Below, in pieces: positions 1-9,515 of a stretch of DNA of 64,000 nucleotides. The stretch is from UBA4465 sp002292365 (GTDB taxonomy: Bacteria; Bacteroidota; Bacteroidia; Cytophagales; Cyclobacteriaceae): NCBI GenBank assembly GCA_943788615.1, contig CALSQY010000001.1, positions 1,302,001 through 1,366,000 on the forward strand. Reading direction: 5' to 3'. Position 1 is the first letter of the stretch. Every line of letters starts with the position of its first letter. The notes beneath the pieces were generated by a model that had not been told where the DNA came from, searched no databases, and saw nothing but the letters and a program-made list of their open reading frames with translations. Both the position numbers and the translations under genes were made by a program.

Positions 1-228
1 TCATTATACTGGTTGACCTTTATTCTTGTGGGTGTTTTGAGTTCGACGGCTTCTCTTTATTTCTATTTAAGGGTCCCTTATTTTTATTTTTTTAAAGAGG
101 ATCAAAGTAAAAAAATAAAAATAAACAAGAGGCATTTTCTCATTTTAACTTTGTTGGCATTTACTTTAATTCTTCTGTTTATTCAACCCAATATTTTTGA
201 TAGATTTGTACCAATGATAAACCCATGA
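1..228 (+). CDS. nuoN: NADH-quinone oxidoreductase subunit N, C-terminal end (partial)
   Basis: The reading frame is open to the left window edge, so only about the last 75 residues are present. The segment ending in LRVPYFYFFK, followed by a basic linker and one more hydrophobic helix, matches the C-terminal transmembrane region of NuoN, a proton-pumping membrane subunit of respiratory complex I. The stop overlaps the start of the next gene (ATGA at 225-228). Assignment rests on a short but characteristic stretch. MrpD-like antiporter subunits are the main alternative. Confidence 0.72.
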   Translation, partial: SLYWLTFILVGVLSSTASLYFYLRVPYFYFFKEDQSKKIKINKRHFLILTLLAFTLILLFIQPNIFDRFVPMINP

Positions 229-2111
229 GTGACGCCATCAAACACGAATGCGGCATAGTCCTTCTCAGATTGAGGAAGCCGCTACAGTATTACATAGATA
301 AGTACAAAACACCAAGTTATGCGGTAAATAAGATGTACTTGCTTATGCAAAAACAGCTCAATCGAGGTCAGGATGGATTAGGGGTTGCCAACATTAAGAT
401 AGATATGGAGCCTGGCTATCGCTATATCAGTCGATATAGAACCATCGATTCTCAACCTATCGAAACACTTTTTCAAAAAATTGGTAGGAAATATCAAAAA
501 GCGCTTAAAGAGGGGGAAGAAAAATATATGGATGGTGCGTGGCTCAAACAAAATGTAGCTTTTTCGGGAGAAGTTTGGATGGGACATTTACGCTATGGTA
601 CACATGGAAAAAACAATATTGAGAATTGTCATCCCTTTCTAAGGCAAAATAATTGGCGGAGTCGTAATTTGGTTGTGGCCGGTAATTTTAATATGACCAA
701 TGTAGATGAGCTTTTTGAAAAATTAATCGAATTGGGTCAGCACCCCAAGGAAAAAGTGGATACCGTGACCGCTATGGAGAAAATAGGACATTTTCTTGAT
801 GAAGAAAATGAACTTATTTTTCGAAAACACAAAAAAACACACAGTAAAACAGATCTCACGCAGCTGATAGAAGATAAAATAGATTTGCAAAGGGTTTTGA
901 ATAGATCTTGTAAAGATTTTGATGGTGGATATGCCATTACGGGGATGGTAGGTTACGGAGCTGCTTTCGTGGCTAGAGATCCTGTAGGAATACGGCCAGC
1001 TTATTATTATGCTGATGACGAGGTGATCGTGGTGGCTTCAGAAAAGCCAGCCATAAAAACGGCCTTTGAATGTAATTATGCGGACATTAAGGAAGTCAGT
1101 CCTGGCCATGCTTTAATCATTGACAAGCAAGGCAATTATGAGCACAAGCAGTTCCTTGAGCCCCAAGAGAAAAAGAGCTGTAGTTTTGAGCGTATTTATT
1201 TTTCTAGGGGAACAGATCCAGATATTTATAGGGAGCGTAAAGAACTAGGTAGATTGATGGTTCCTCAAGTCTTGAAATCCATCAATTTTGATTTAAAAAA
1301 CACTGTTTTTTCTTATATACCCAATACTGCTGAAATTTCATTTTTGGGCATGATGTCAGGGGTTGAAGATTACTTAATAAGTAAGCGAAAGGAGATCATT
1401 ATCGATCATAAGCCCACTGTGGACTCATTGGAAGATTTATTGACATTCAAGCCAAGAATAGAAAAATTAGTATTGAAAGATGCCAAGTTAAGAACTTTCA
1501 TAGCGGATGCTTCCCATAGGGATGAATTGGTAGCCCATGTCTATGATACCACTTTTGAAGTCATCCAAAAGGATAGAGATTCATTGGTTATTATTGATGA
1601 CAGTATTGTCCGGGGGACTACGCTCGAGAAAAGTATCTTGACCTTATTGGACAACTTGGATCCTAAAAATATTGTGATTATTTCATCTGCTCCACAGATT
1701 AGATTTCCTGATTGTTATGGTATTGATATGAGTAAAATGAAGGATTTTGTAGCCTTTAGGGCGGTATTGGCCTTACTCTTTGATGAGGGGAAAGAATATT
1801 TATTGGAAGACGTATTAGAAAAATGTTTGGCGGATAAAGATAAGGTAAACGAGGTCAATTATGTGAAGGAACTCTATGCGCCTTTTTCTTATGATCAAAT
1901 ATCTCAAAAGATTGGAGAGATTGTTAAACCCAAAAAAATGAAGGCCGCACTTGAAGTGGTTTTTCAAACTGTCGAGGGTCTACACAAAGCATGTCCTGAT
2001 CATCTTGGAGATTGGTATTTTACAGGTGATTATCCTACCAAAGGGGGAAATAAAGTAGTAAATACTGCCTTTATTAATTTTATGAGGGGGGTAGAGGTAA
2101 GGGCTTACTAA
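225..2111 (+). CDS. PurF-like amidophosphoribosyltransferase (628 aa, class II glutamine amidotransferase)
   Basis: Predicted to join a glutamine-dependent (Ntn-type) amidotransferase domain to a phosphoribosyltransferase domain, as in PurF, which makes phosphoribosylamine from PRPP in purine synthesis. Cys9 follows a short propeptide (HECGIV), the Arg motif GHLRYGTHG lies at 120-128, and a PRPP-binding loop VIIDDSIVRGTT lies near 455-466. It is about 130 residues longer than ordinary PurF, with extra sequence in the N-terminal half. The segment AGNFNMTN (152-159) sits where PurF has AHNGNLTN, so the oxyanion-hole Gly is replaced by Phe. From memory, many Bacteroidota carry such a long paralogue besides a normal purF, so the exact role is open and I withhold the symbol. 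The start overlaps the nuoN stop by 4 bases. Confidence 0.85.
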   Translation: MSDAIKHECGIVLLRLRKPLQYYIDKYKTPSYAVNKMYLLMQKQLNRGQDGLGVANIKIDMEPGYRYISRYRTIDSQPIETLFQKIGRKYQKALKEGEEKYMDGAWLKQNVAFSGEVWMGHLRYGTHGKNNIENCHPFLRQNNWRSRNLVVAGNFNMTNVDELFEKLIELGQHPKEKVDTVTAMEKIGHFLDEENELIFRKHKKTHSKTDLTQLIEDKIDLQRVLNRSCKDFDGGYAITGMVGYGAAFVARDPVGIRPAYYYADDEVIVVASEKPAIKTAFECNYADIKEVSPGHALIIDKQGNYEHKQFLEPQEKKSCSFERIYFSRGTDPDIYRERKELGRLMVPQVLKSINFDLKNTVFSYIPNTAEISFLGMMSGVEDYLISKRKEIIIDHKPTVDSLEDLLTFKPRIEKLVLKDAKLRTFIADASHRDELVAHVYDTTFEVIQKDRDSLVIIDDSIVRGTTLEKSILTLLDNLDPKNIVIISSAPQIRFPDCYGIDMSKMKDFVAFRAVLALLFDEGKEYLLEDVLEKCLADKDKVNEVNYVKELYAPFSYDQISQKIGEIVKPKKMKAALEVVFQTVEGLHKACPDHLGDWYFTGDYPTKGGNKVVNTAFINFMRGVEVRAY

Positions 2112-2142
2112 AAATGCTGAATGTTCGAGTCATCTTAAGATT

Positions 2143-2469
2143 TCAGATTGAGAAACTTTCGCCACATCCACAGGTGCGGCTTGCATTGGGATTTACAAAT
2201 TGAAAACCTTTACCGTTTAATCCATCCGAAAATTCAAGTGTAGTACCTAATAAATATAACAAACTTTTTCTGTCGACGATGACTTTGACTCCTTGATCTT
2301 CAAAAACATCATCTTGCTCCGTAACGGTATCGTCAAAAGTAATGTCATACATAAGACCAGAACAACCACCACCTTTTACTGAAACACGCAAGTTATGAGC
2401 ATCACTGTAGCCTTCAGTGGTACGCAAAGCACTTATTTGATCTTTGGCTTTCTCACTTACATTTATCAT
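2143..2469 (-). CDS. HesB/IscA-type iron-sulfur cluster carrier
   Basis: A 108-residue A-type carrier that receives and passes on Fe-S clusters during assembly. The three conserved cysteines are present: Cys36 in GGGCSGLMY, and Cys100 and Cys102 in the C-terminal CGCGESF motif. Length is typical. It converges with the PurF-like gene, 31 bases away. IscA, SufA and ErpA subtypes cannot be separated from sequence alone, and no other isc/suf genes are adjacent, so no symbol is given. Confidence 0.9.
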   Translation of the reverse strand: MINVSEKAKDQISALRTTEGYSDAHNLRVSVKGGGCSGLMYDITFDDTVTEQDDVFEDQGVKVIVDRKSLLYLLGTTLEFSDGLNGKGFQFVNPNASRTCGCGESFSI

Positions 2470-2559
2470 AAAGACAAAAATAGTGTATTATCCGTCATTA
2501 AAAATTATAAAACTGAGAAAAGTTCTTGTTTCTTTGTGAGGATAAATACTTGGATTAAG

Positions 2560-2970
2560 ATGATAAAAGTAGAACACATAGGCATTGCAGTAAAAAATAT
2601 TGAGCAAGTAAATGCACTTTATACCAAGCTATTTAATCAAGAGCCATATAAGGAAGAGCGAGTGGATCAGGAGTCTGTGGATACCTCTTTTTTTCAGGTG
2701 GGACAAACAAAAATTGAATTTTTGGCATCTGAAAACCTTGAAAGTGCCATTGGTAAATATGTAAAAAAAAATGGGTCAGGCATTCATCATATTGCTTTTG
2801 AGGTGGATGACATTCAATCAGAGATCAATCGATTGGAAGCAGAAGGATTTAATATAATATACAATCCAGCACGAAGTGGCGCTGACAACAAATTGGTGAC
2901 CTTTATCCACCCAAAGGGTACAGATGGCATACTTATTGAGCTTTGTCAAGAAATTCATAACTCCAATTAA
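2560..2970 (+). CDS. mce: methylmalonyl-CoA epimerase
   Basis: Interconverts (R)- and (S)-methylmalonyl-CoA in propionate metabolism. The 136-residue product has the two-module glyoxalase (VOC) fold, with metal-ligand positions His6 (VEHIGIA), His76/77 (GIHHIAF) and Glu127 (ILIELC). The frame is open further upstream, but the start at 2560 gives the family's usual N-terminus and length, and upstream in-frame codons run into the iscA-like gene on the other strand. No mutase subunit gene is nearby. Confidence 0.9.
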   Translation: MIKVEHIGIAVKNIEQVNALYTKLFNQEPYKEERVDQESVDTSFFQVGQTKIEFLASENLESAIGKYVKKNGSGIHHIAFEVDDIQSEINRLEAEGFNIIYNPARSGADNKLVTFIHPKGTDGILIELCQEIHNSN

Positions 2971-3000
2971 TCTCCATAAAATAGCTATTCTGAGTTTCAT

Positions 3001-3041
3001 TCACTAGTGATAGTGGACTTATCAACCACTATTTATAGTGA
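3001..3041. promoter_or_regulatory. imperfect inverted repeat upstream of the DUF4856 gene
   Basis: Two 16-base arms (3001-3016 and 3026-3041) pair as 6 bp, a 4-base internal mismatch, then 6 bp, around a 9-base loop. It lies between mce and the putative metal-uptake cluster. It could be an mce terminator without a clear T-run, or an operator for the downstream cluster. No function is proven. Confidence 0.35.
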
Positions 3042-3120
3042 GTCATTTGACCAATGATAGTCATATAGAATGGACAGCATCATCTCTAAGTTTGCAATAG
3101 TATTACCAACCAAAGCTAAA

Positions 3121-4434
3121 ATGAGTTTGTTAAAAAAATTATTCCTTTACGGGCTAGCTGCAAGTATAATCTTTCTCCTGAGTTGTGAGAAAGAATCGAT
3201 CAATATAACTGGAGAAGTTATTGAAGATGAAACCGACACTGAAAACGAAATCGACTCTGTGACCTTAATTGAGGCAGATACTGTTATATTCGGATTTTCC
3301 GTTCCGGAAAAGTATCTTTTTGTTAGAGATGCAGACGGGGATGGTGTAAATGATACTACTGTCTCATTTGATGGACAATCCACTAGATTGAAAATGGCCG
3401 TTGAATTGATTGGTGTGCTCAAGGATACAACTGCTTCCGTAGCCAGGTTAACGTCTATGTTTGCACACGAAGAGGGTGTTGAAGACTTTTTAGATGTTGA
3501 GTTGAATACTTCTTCAAAGCAGATCAGGAATAAGATAGGGGCAAATACGGGCAGTGCCGTGGATACTGATGCTGTGAGAACAGATGTAACAACTTGGATG
3601 ACTTCTCAAGTCAATGACGTTTTTCCAAATTGGTCTACGGAAGCATCATCAGGTGTGGCCGGAAAGATTCAGGAAGCAGGTGGAGGAGCTAACAGATATG
3701 TAAATGCCTATGGTTTAGAGCTTGATCAAGCAGTTAGTAAAGCCTTAATTGGCGCCTTTGTAGCAGATCAAGTACTCAATGGTTATTTGACTCCAACCAA
3801 GCTTGACGAGGGCACCAATCGGGCAGAACAATCATCGGGATCAGTTTTAGAGGGTAAGGCCTATACCAATATGGAGCATTACTGGGATGAGGGTTATGGC
3901 TATGTTTATGGTTTAGCCGAAGACGGAATGGATCCTGTAACTACTCCGGGAAGTGCTGATAAATTCTTGTTGAAATACATAGAAAAAGTTGATGATGATA
4001 CTGATTTTACAGGAATAGCTTCGAGAATTTTTGATGCTTTTAAATTAGGAAGGGTGGCTCTAGTAGTTGGAGACTATATAACAAGAGACGAAGCAGCAAA
4101 AGATATTATGGAGGAGATATCCAAAGTTATTGCCATCAGAGCTGCGCATTATCTCAAAGCAGGCCAAGAAGGTAAAGCTGAGGCAACACCTGATATGGCC
4201 AGTGTTTTTCATGATCTTTCTGAGGGATATGGGTTCTTATACAGTTTGCAGTTTACTTATAATCCTGAAACGGGCGCACCTTATTTTACAAGGGCAGAGG
4301 TACTTTCAATGTTAGATAGGGTCTATCCTACGAGCGATGATCAAAAAGGATTTTGGGAGGTCACTCCTGAGGTTTTAGAGGCGGTTGCAACTGAGATTAC
4401 CACAGCTTTTGGTTTTACTTATGAAAATGCTTAA
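3121..4434 (+). CDS. DUF4856-type lipoprotein
   Basis: Predicted surface or periplasmic lipoprotein of 437 residues, first gene of a four-gene cluster. The start at 3121 gives a clean lipoprotein signal with lipobox FLLSC (Cys22). An upstream in-frame Met at 3070 would bury the signal. After an acidic linker, the segment FDGQSTRLKM near residue 85 and the helical body resemble DUF4856 proteins, which in Bacteroidota often sit beside imelysin genes. It also contains DADGDGVND, a possible calcium-binding loop. The molecular role is unknown. Metal binding or delivery is inferred only from its neighbours. Confidence 0.75.
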   Translation: MSLLKKLFLYGLAASIIFLLSCEKESINITGEVIEDETDTENEIDSVTLIEADTVIFGFSVPEKYLFVRDADGDGVNDTTVSFDGQSTRLKMAVELIGVLKDTTASVARLTSMFAHEEGVEDFLDVELNTSSKQIRNKIGANTGSAVDTDAVRTDVTTWMTSQVNDVFPNWSTEASSGVAGKIQEAGGGANRYVNAYGLELDQAVSKALIGAFVADQVLNGYLTPTKLDEGTNRAEQSSGSVLEGKAYTNMEHYWDEGYGYVYGLAEDGMDPVTTPGSADKFLLKYIEKVDDDTDFTGIASRIFDAFKLGRVALVVGDYITRDEAAKDIMEEISKVIAIRAAHYLKAGQEGKAEATPDMASVFHDLSEGYGFLYSLQFTYNPETGAPYFTRAEVLSMLDRVYPTSDDQKGFWEVTPEVLEAVATEITTAFGFTYENA

Positions 4435-4468
4435 TTCAACAGAACTAACGCCAATTATTTACTGTTAA

Positions 4469-4500
4469 AAAGAGTGATCTTTTTTTAAAGATATCTCTTT
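4469..4500 (+). other. imperfect hairpin between the DUF4856 and imelysin genes
   Basis: Arms 4469-4482 and 4487-4500 pair at 12 of 14 positions around a T-rich loop. The spacing could make it an attenuator or processing site that lowers expression of the downstream three genes, but there is no clear T-tail after it. Confidence 0.3.
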
Positions 4501-4514
4501 GTTTAAATAAAAAA

Positions 4515-5699
4515 ATGAATAAAAAATTAGTAATATTTTCCGTTTTTGCTGCTTTATGTTTCATCAATCTCATGGTCTCGTGTTCGGAGGATGAAAATAT
4601 TGAGGTAGGAGAAGCAGATCAAAATGCTGCGGGTGCAGTGGATAATATTGATGAAGATGCTGTACTTGGCGAAGCCTTTACAAGAGGTGAAATGCTCACC
4701 AATTGGGCAGATAACATAATCATACCTGCTTTTGAAGCGTTGTCAGGCGATATGGATTCACTTTCTTTGGCAGCGAATACATTCACGGAAATCCCAAATC
4801 AAGAAAACTTGATCAGTTTGAAGCAATCTTGGTTGAATGCTTATTTAGCGTGGCAGACGGTAGCTATGTTTGATATAGGTATGGCAGAAGAAATTACTTT
4901 AAGGAATTACATGAATGTTTATCCATTAGATGCAGAAGAAATGACGACTACGCTCTTGGTAGGCGGCTATGATCTTACCTCTGTAAACAGACAAGATGAG
5001 CAAGGTTTTCCGGCCTTAGATTATTTATTACATGGATTGGCAAATTCAGAACCAGAGATCATAACATTTTATACAGATGAGTTCGATGGACCCAAGTACA
5101 AGATTTTTTTAACTGATCTAGTTGAGCGAATGCGGTCATTAACGTACATGGTATTAATAGATTGGAAAGAGCGCTATCGAGAGGAGTTTATTGAGCGGGA
5201 TGGAAGTGGGGCCACCGAGTCAGTGAATTCAATGGTCAATGCCTATATCTATTATTTTGAAAAGTTTTTGAGATCAGGAAAAGTGGGTATTCCTGCCGGT
5301 ATATTTTCAAATTCTCCATTAAGTGATCGAGTTGAAGCTAGATATAGAGAAGATGTTTCAAAAGAATTATTAATAAAATCATTAAATTCAGCTCAAGATT
5401 TCTTCAATGGAGTTCATTTTAGTCAAGAAGATTCAGGTATGAGTCTTCAAGGGTGGATTGATTATTTAGAAAAGACACGTGACACCCACCATTTGGATTC
5501 TTTGATCAATAATCAATTTGCTTTAATACATGCACAGGTGGTAAACTTAAACGATGATCTAGGGGTCCAAGTGACAACAGATAATATAGGCATGCTCGAA
5601 ACCTATGACCTCATGCAAGAAATTGTTATTTTCATGAAAGTGGATATGTTACAACTCTTTGACATAAAAGTAGATTATGTAGATGCTGACGGTGATTAA
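4515..5699 (+). CDS. imelysin-like lipoprotein (peptidase M75 family)
   Basis: Predicted lipoprotein (lipobox MVSC, Cys23) of 394 residues with the all-helical imelysin fold, seen in LKQSWLNAYLAWQ and in FPALDYLLHG around residue 160. Imelysin-like proteins such as IrpA, ICMP and EfeO relatives are associated with iron regulation and uptake. Proteolytic activity is doubtful for most, and the GxHxxE motif is not cleanly kept here. It probably acts in the periplasm or at the outer membrane with the other products of the cluster. The stop overlaps the next start (TAATG). Confidence 0.85.
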   Translation: MNKKLVIFSVFAALCFINLMVSCSEDENIEVGEADQNAAGAVDNIDEDAVLGEAFTRGEMLTNWADNIIIPAFEALSGDMDSLSLAANTFTEIPNQENLISLKQSWLNAYLAWQTVAMFDIGMAEEITLRNYMNVYPLDAEEMTTTLLVGGYDLTSVNRQDEQGFPALDYLLHGLANSEPEIITFYTDEFDGPKYKIFLTDLVERMRSLTYMVLIDWKERYREEFIERDGSGATESVNSMVNAYIYYFEKFLRSGKVGIPAGIFSNSPLSDRVEARYREDVSKELLIKSLNSAQDFFNGVHFSQEDSGMSLQGWIDYLEKTRDTHHLDSLINNQFALIHAQVVNLNDDLGVQVTTDNIGMLETYDLMQEIVIFMKVDMLQLFDIKVDYVDADGD

Positions 5700-7048
5700 T
5701 GTTGAGCGTGAATTCATACTTTTCTAAAACTACTTCTAGTGCTCCCTTAGCCATTTTTAGAATTGCCTTTGGTCTTTTGATGTTCCTCAGTATGATCAGG
5801 TTTTGGGCCTTGGGTTGGATAGATAAGCTCTATATTCAGCCTCATTTATTTTTTTCATATTACGGATTTGAATGGATTAAGCCCTTGGGTGATCTCACTT
5901 ATGTATTATTTTTTATTTGTGGTCTATCTGCACTTTTTGTTGCCCTAGGTTTAAAGTATACATGGGCTATCATTACTTTTTTCCTTACTTTCACCTATAT
6001 CGAGCTGATGGATAAAACCACTTACCTTAACCATTATTATTTGGTCAGTGTCCTCAGTTTTTTGTTGATTTTTTTACCTGCAGGGAACTATTTTGCTTGG
6101 GATATTCTTAGAGGTTCTAGAAAGTTATTTCCACAGATTCCTAAGTGGAATATCGATGCCATTAAATTGCTGCTTTGCCTGGTTTATTTATTTGCTGGAT
6201 TGGCCAAATTAAATTCAGAATGGTTGCTACAAGCGATGCCATTAAAGATTTGGTTGCCTACGAAAGAAGATCTACCGCTGATTGGATTTTTATTTCGCTA
6301 TGATTGGATGATTTATTTGTTTGCATGGGGGGGAGCATTGTATGATTTAATTATTCCATTTTTACTCTTAAATAGAAGTACTAGAGGTGTCGGCTTTATG
6401 ATGGTTGTTTTTTTTCATTTATTAACAGCGATTCTTTTTCCCATCGGGATGTTTCCTTACCTAATGATCTTTAGTGCGTTGATCTTTTTTAATTTCCAAT
6501 TTCATCAAAAAATCATTGAAGGATTGCGTCAGGTCTTGAATATTAAAAATCGTAAAATTCATCTAATCCAAGATACAAATTTTCGGCACTCACTGATAAT
6601 CAGGGTTAAAATAATCATTTTAGCCCTATTTTTTTTAATTCAAATAGGCCTACCTCTTCGATATGTACTTTACCCAGGTAATCTTTTTTGGACCGAGGAA
6701 GGATATCGTTGGTCTTGGCGGGTAATGCTTATGGAGAAGGCAGGATCGGCGCAGTTTAAGATTGTCGATAATGCATCTGGAAGTTGGTTCTATGTCAATA
6801 ATGAAGATTTTTTAACTTCTTTTCAAGAGAAGCAAATGGCAACACAGCCAGATTTCATACTTCAATATGCCCAATTTCTAAATGTCCATTTTTCTCAACA
6901 GGGAATGAAAGATCTGGGCATATTTGTAGATTGCTTTGTAGCTTTAAATGGCAGAAAAAGTGCTCGATATATAGATCCTGAATTTGATTTAACGAAAGGA
7001 TACGATTCATTTGCACACAAGTCATGGATATTGCCTTTCAATGAATAG
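5699..7048 (+). CDS. HTTM-domain integral membrane protein
   Basis: A 449-residue multi-pass membrane protein. The N-terminal part has the features of the HTTM domain, related to vitamin K-dependent gamma-carboxylase: PLAIFRIAFGLLMF near residue 17, several long hydrophobic helices up to about residue 330, and a soluble C-terminal part. Whether it modifies, transports or anchors anything is unknown for most bacterial members. It overlaps the imelysin stop by one base and the receptor start by 8 bases, so translation is probably coupled and the proteins probably work together. Confidence 0.82.
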   Translation: MLSVNSYFSKTTSSAPLAIFRIAFGLLMFLSMIRFWALGWIDKLYIQPHLFFSYYGFEWIKPLGDLTYVLFFICGLSALFVALGLKYTWAIITFFLTFTYIELMDKTTYLNHYYLVSVLSFLLIFLPAGNYFAWDILRGSRKLFPQIPKWNIDAIKLLLCLVYLFAGLAKLNSEWLLQAMPLKIWLPTKEDLPLIGFLFRYDWMIYLFAWGGALYDLIIPFLLLNRSTRGVGFMMVVFFHLLTAILFPIGMFPYLMIFSALIFFNFQFHQKIIEGLRQVLNIKNRKIHLIQDTNFRHSLIIRVKIIILALFFLIQIGLPLRYVLYPGNLFWTEEGYRWSWRVMLMEKAGSAQFKIVDNASGSWFYVNNEDFLTSFQEKQMATQPDFILQYAQFLNVHFSQQGMKDLGIFVDCFVALNGRKSARYIDPEFDLTKGYDSFAHKSWILPFNE

Positions 7049-9515
7049 TTTTCTACGTATTAAGTTGATATTGTTTTTATGTTGTGTGGGTCAGTTCAGT
7101 TGGTCGCAAATTTCAGTTTCCGGTATCATATATGATGAAAAAGGAAAGCCTAAAGAGGCAGTAGAAATACAAATTGATGACACCGATTTCAGCGAAAGTA
7201 CCGATACTTCAGGTCGGTATAGACTAGAGATCACTGATAAGGGAATCTATAAGTTGATAGCTTTCGCTTACGGATATCAAATCTTTGAAAAAGTAATACA
7301 AATTTCTCGTGATACCCTTATTGATATCTCATTGCTTAAATTAAGTCGAGACTTGTCCGAGGTAGTAATTTTGGATCAAAAACAACGCGTATTCAATTTG
7401 GGTAGATTAAATACCGTTGAGGGTACCCGAATTTATGCGGGTAAAAAGAATGAGGTTATTTTGGTAGATCAAATTGTAGGTAATAAGGCAAACAATAACT
7501 CCAGACAGATTTATTCACAAATTGTAGGACTCAATATATATGAGAGTGGTGATGGTGGATTACAATTGAGTATCGGTGGACGTGGTTTAGATCCCAATCG
7601 GTCTGCGAATTTTAATACCCGACAGAATGGATATGACATCAGTCCTGATGTATTGGGGTATCCCGAGAGTTATTATACGCCGCCCGCAGAGGCTTTGTCC
7701 CAAATTCAAGTAGTTCGCGGTGCTGCTGCCCTGCAGTATGGGACTCAGTTCGGAGGATTGATTAATTTCAAAATGCATCAACCCACACCCGATAAAAAAA
7801 TAGAACTTATTGCACGGCAGTCCGTGGGGAGCTTTAATTTTTTCTCTTCTTTCAATAGCTTGAGTGGTACCTTAGGCAAGTTAAGCTACTATACCTATTA
7901 TCATCACAAGCAGAGTGGTGGATTCAGACCCAATTCGGGTTACAATTCAAATAATACTTTCACTTATTTGAACTACCAATTTAATCCGGAAACCAACGTA
8001 TCCTTTGAGTATACCTACCTCAATTATTTAGCCCAGCAGCCAGGTGGATTGACAGATACGCAGTTTGGATTAGATCCGATCTACAGCAATCGTACTAGAA
8101 ATTGGTTCGAAATAGATTGGAATTTAGCCGCCCTCAATTTTAATCATAGTTTTTCTTCTAAAACGAAGTTATCTGCGATGATTTTTGGTTTGGTCGCTGA
8201 GAGAAAGTCACTAGGCTATAGAGGAAATCCCATCAACTTGAATAGCAACCCAGTGGCTGAAGATGATTATAAAGACCAAAATGGAGATTTTATTTTTAAT
8301 AGGGACTTGATTGCAGGATTTTTTCGGAATTACGGTACCGAAATTAGATTGTTATCTCGATATAAAATAAAAGGAACGGCAGGTGTTTTTTTATTAGGAA
8401 CTAAATTTTATAAATCGCGAAATACAACAAATCAAGGTCCCGGAAGTATAGGGATTGATGCTGATTTTGATTTTGAGTATGAAGTTTTTCCAGACTATCC
8501 CAATCAATCGGACTTTACCTTTCCCAATCTGAATTTTTCATTATTTGGCGAAAATATATTTTTCATTAATGAGAAATTTGCCGTCACACCTGGATTTAGA
8601 TTTGAGCATATTTTCACCGAAAGTGAAGGTGTTTACAGTGAAGTTCTCTATGATATTGCCCAGAATCCCATAAGTAATGTTGAGCAAATAGACGATCGCT
8701 CTTTCAACCGCTCTTTTATGCTTTTGGGCTTGGGATTAAGTTATACTGCAGGAGCAAAAGCTGAAGGGTATGCCAATATTTCTCAAAATTACAGATCGGT
8801 TACTTTCAGTGATATACGCACGGTAAGTCCTACCTTCATTGTGGATCCCGACATCACCGATGAGCAAGGCTATACCTTAGATCTTGGCATCAGGAGTTTG
8901 ACTACAAAGATGCTTAATTTCGATGTCAGTATTTTCGGATTGCTGTATGATGATCGAATTGGAATTATTTTGGATGATCGTGCCAATCGAGTGAGAAAAA
9001 ATATTGGAGAAGCTTTTATTTATGGGCTCGAGATCTTTGGAGATTTTAATTTGGTGAGTACCCTCAATAAAGATTGGAAAGAGGTTAAATGGAATGTTTT
9101 TATCAATACTGCATTTACTGAATCAAGTTATTTAACCTCTGAGGATAACAATGTGAAAGGTAAAAAAGTGGAGTTCATTCCCATGCTTAACTTTAAGAGC
9201 GGTATAAATTTTGGCTTCCGAAATTTGATGGGGAGTTTGCAATGGATCTATCTCAGTGAGCAATTTACGGATGTTGAAAATTCTACCATTGCTGTGGATG
9301 GGGATAATAGAAATGGACTCATTGGTGAAATACCTAGCTACCATGTCATGGACCTTTCCTTTGCCTATAGTTTTAAAAATTTCAAAATAGAATCAGGAAT
9401 TAATAACCTCATGAATAACTCTTATTTTACCCGAAGGGCTATTTCTTATCCAGGTCCGGGTATCATTCCTTCAGAGTCCCGAAGTTTCTACACAACCCTC
9501 CAAGTTAAATTTTAA
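7041..9515 (+). CDS. FecA-like TonB-dependent outer-membrane receptor
   Basis: Predicted 824-residue outer-membrane receptor. In order: signal peptide ending near residue 23 (SWSQ), a carboxypeptidase-regulatory-like domain (about 24-105), a plug domain (about 120-245, including RQNGYDISPD and QIQVVRGAAALQYG), then a long beta-barrel ending in aromatic FYTTLQVKF. The plug is of the kind annotated as Fe(3+)-dicitrate receptor, so an iron or other metal chelate is a reasonable guess. The start at 7041 lies inside the HTTM gene. The upstream alternative at 7011 would precede the signal peptide with unrelated residues. It is the last gene of the cluster. Confidence 0.88.
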   Translation: MNSFLRIKLILFLCCVGQFSWSQISVSGIIYDEKGKPKEAVEIQIDDTDFSESTDTSGRYRLEITDKGIYKLIAFAYGYQIFEKVIQISRDTLIDISLLKLSRDLSEVVILDQKQRVFNLGRLNTVEGTRIYAGKKNEVILVDQIVGNKANNNSRQIYSQIVGLNIYESGDGGLQLSIGGRGLDPNRSANFNTRQNGYDISPDVLGYPESYYTPPAEALSQIQVVRGAAALQYGTQFGGLINFKMHQPTPDKKIELIARQSVGSFNFFSSFNSLSGTLGKLSYYTYYHHKQSGGFRPNSGYNSNNTFTYLNYQFNPETNVSFEYTYLNYLAQQPGGLTDTQFGLDPIYSNRTRNWFEIDWNLAALNFNHSFSSKTKLSAMIFGLVAERKSLGYRGNPINLNSNPVAEDDYKDQNGDFIFNRDLIAGFFRNYGTEIRLLSRYKIKGTAGVFLLGTKFYKSRNTTNQGPGSIGIDADFDFEYEVFPDYPNQSDFTFPNLNFSLFGENIFFINEKFAVTPGFRFEHIFTESEGVYSEVLYDIAQNPISNVEQIDDRSFNRSFMLLGLGLSYTAGAKAEGYANISQNYRSVTFSDIRTVSPTFIVDPDITDEQGYTLDLGIRSLTTKMLNFDVSIFGLLYDDRIGIILDDRANRVRKNIGEAFIYGLEIFGDFNLVSTLNKDWKEVKWNVFINTAFTESSYLTSEDNNVKGKKVEFIPMLNFKSGINFGFRNLMGSLQWIYLSEQFTDVENSTIAVDGDNRNGLIGEIPSYHVMDLSFAYSFKNFKIESGINNLMNNSYFTRRAISYPGPGIIPSESRSFYTTLQVKF

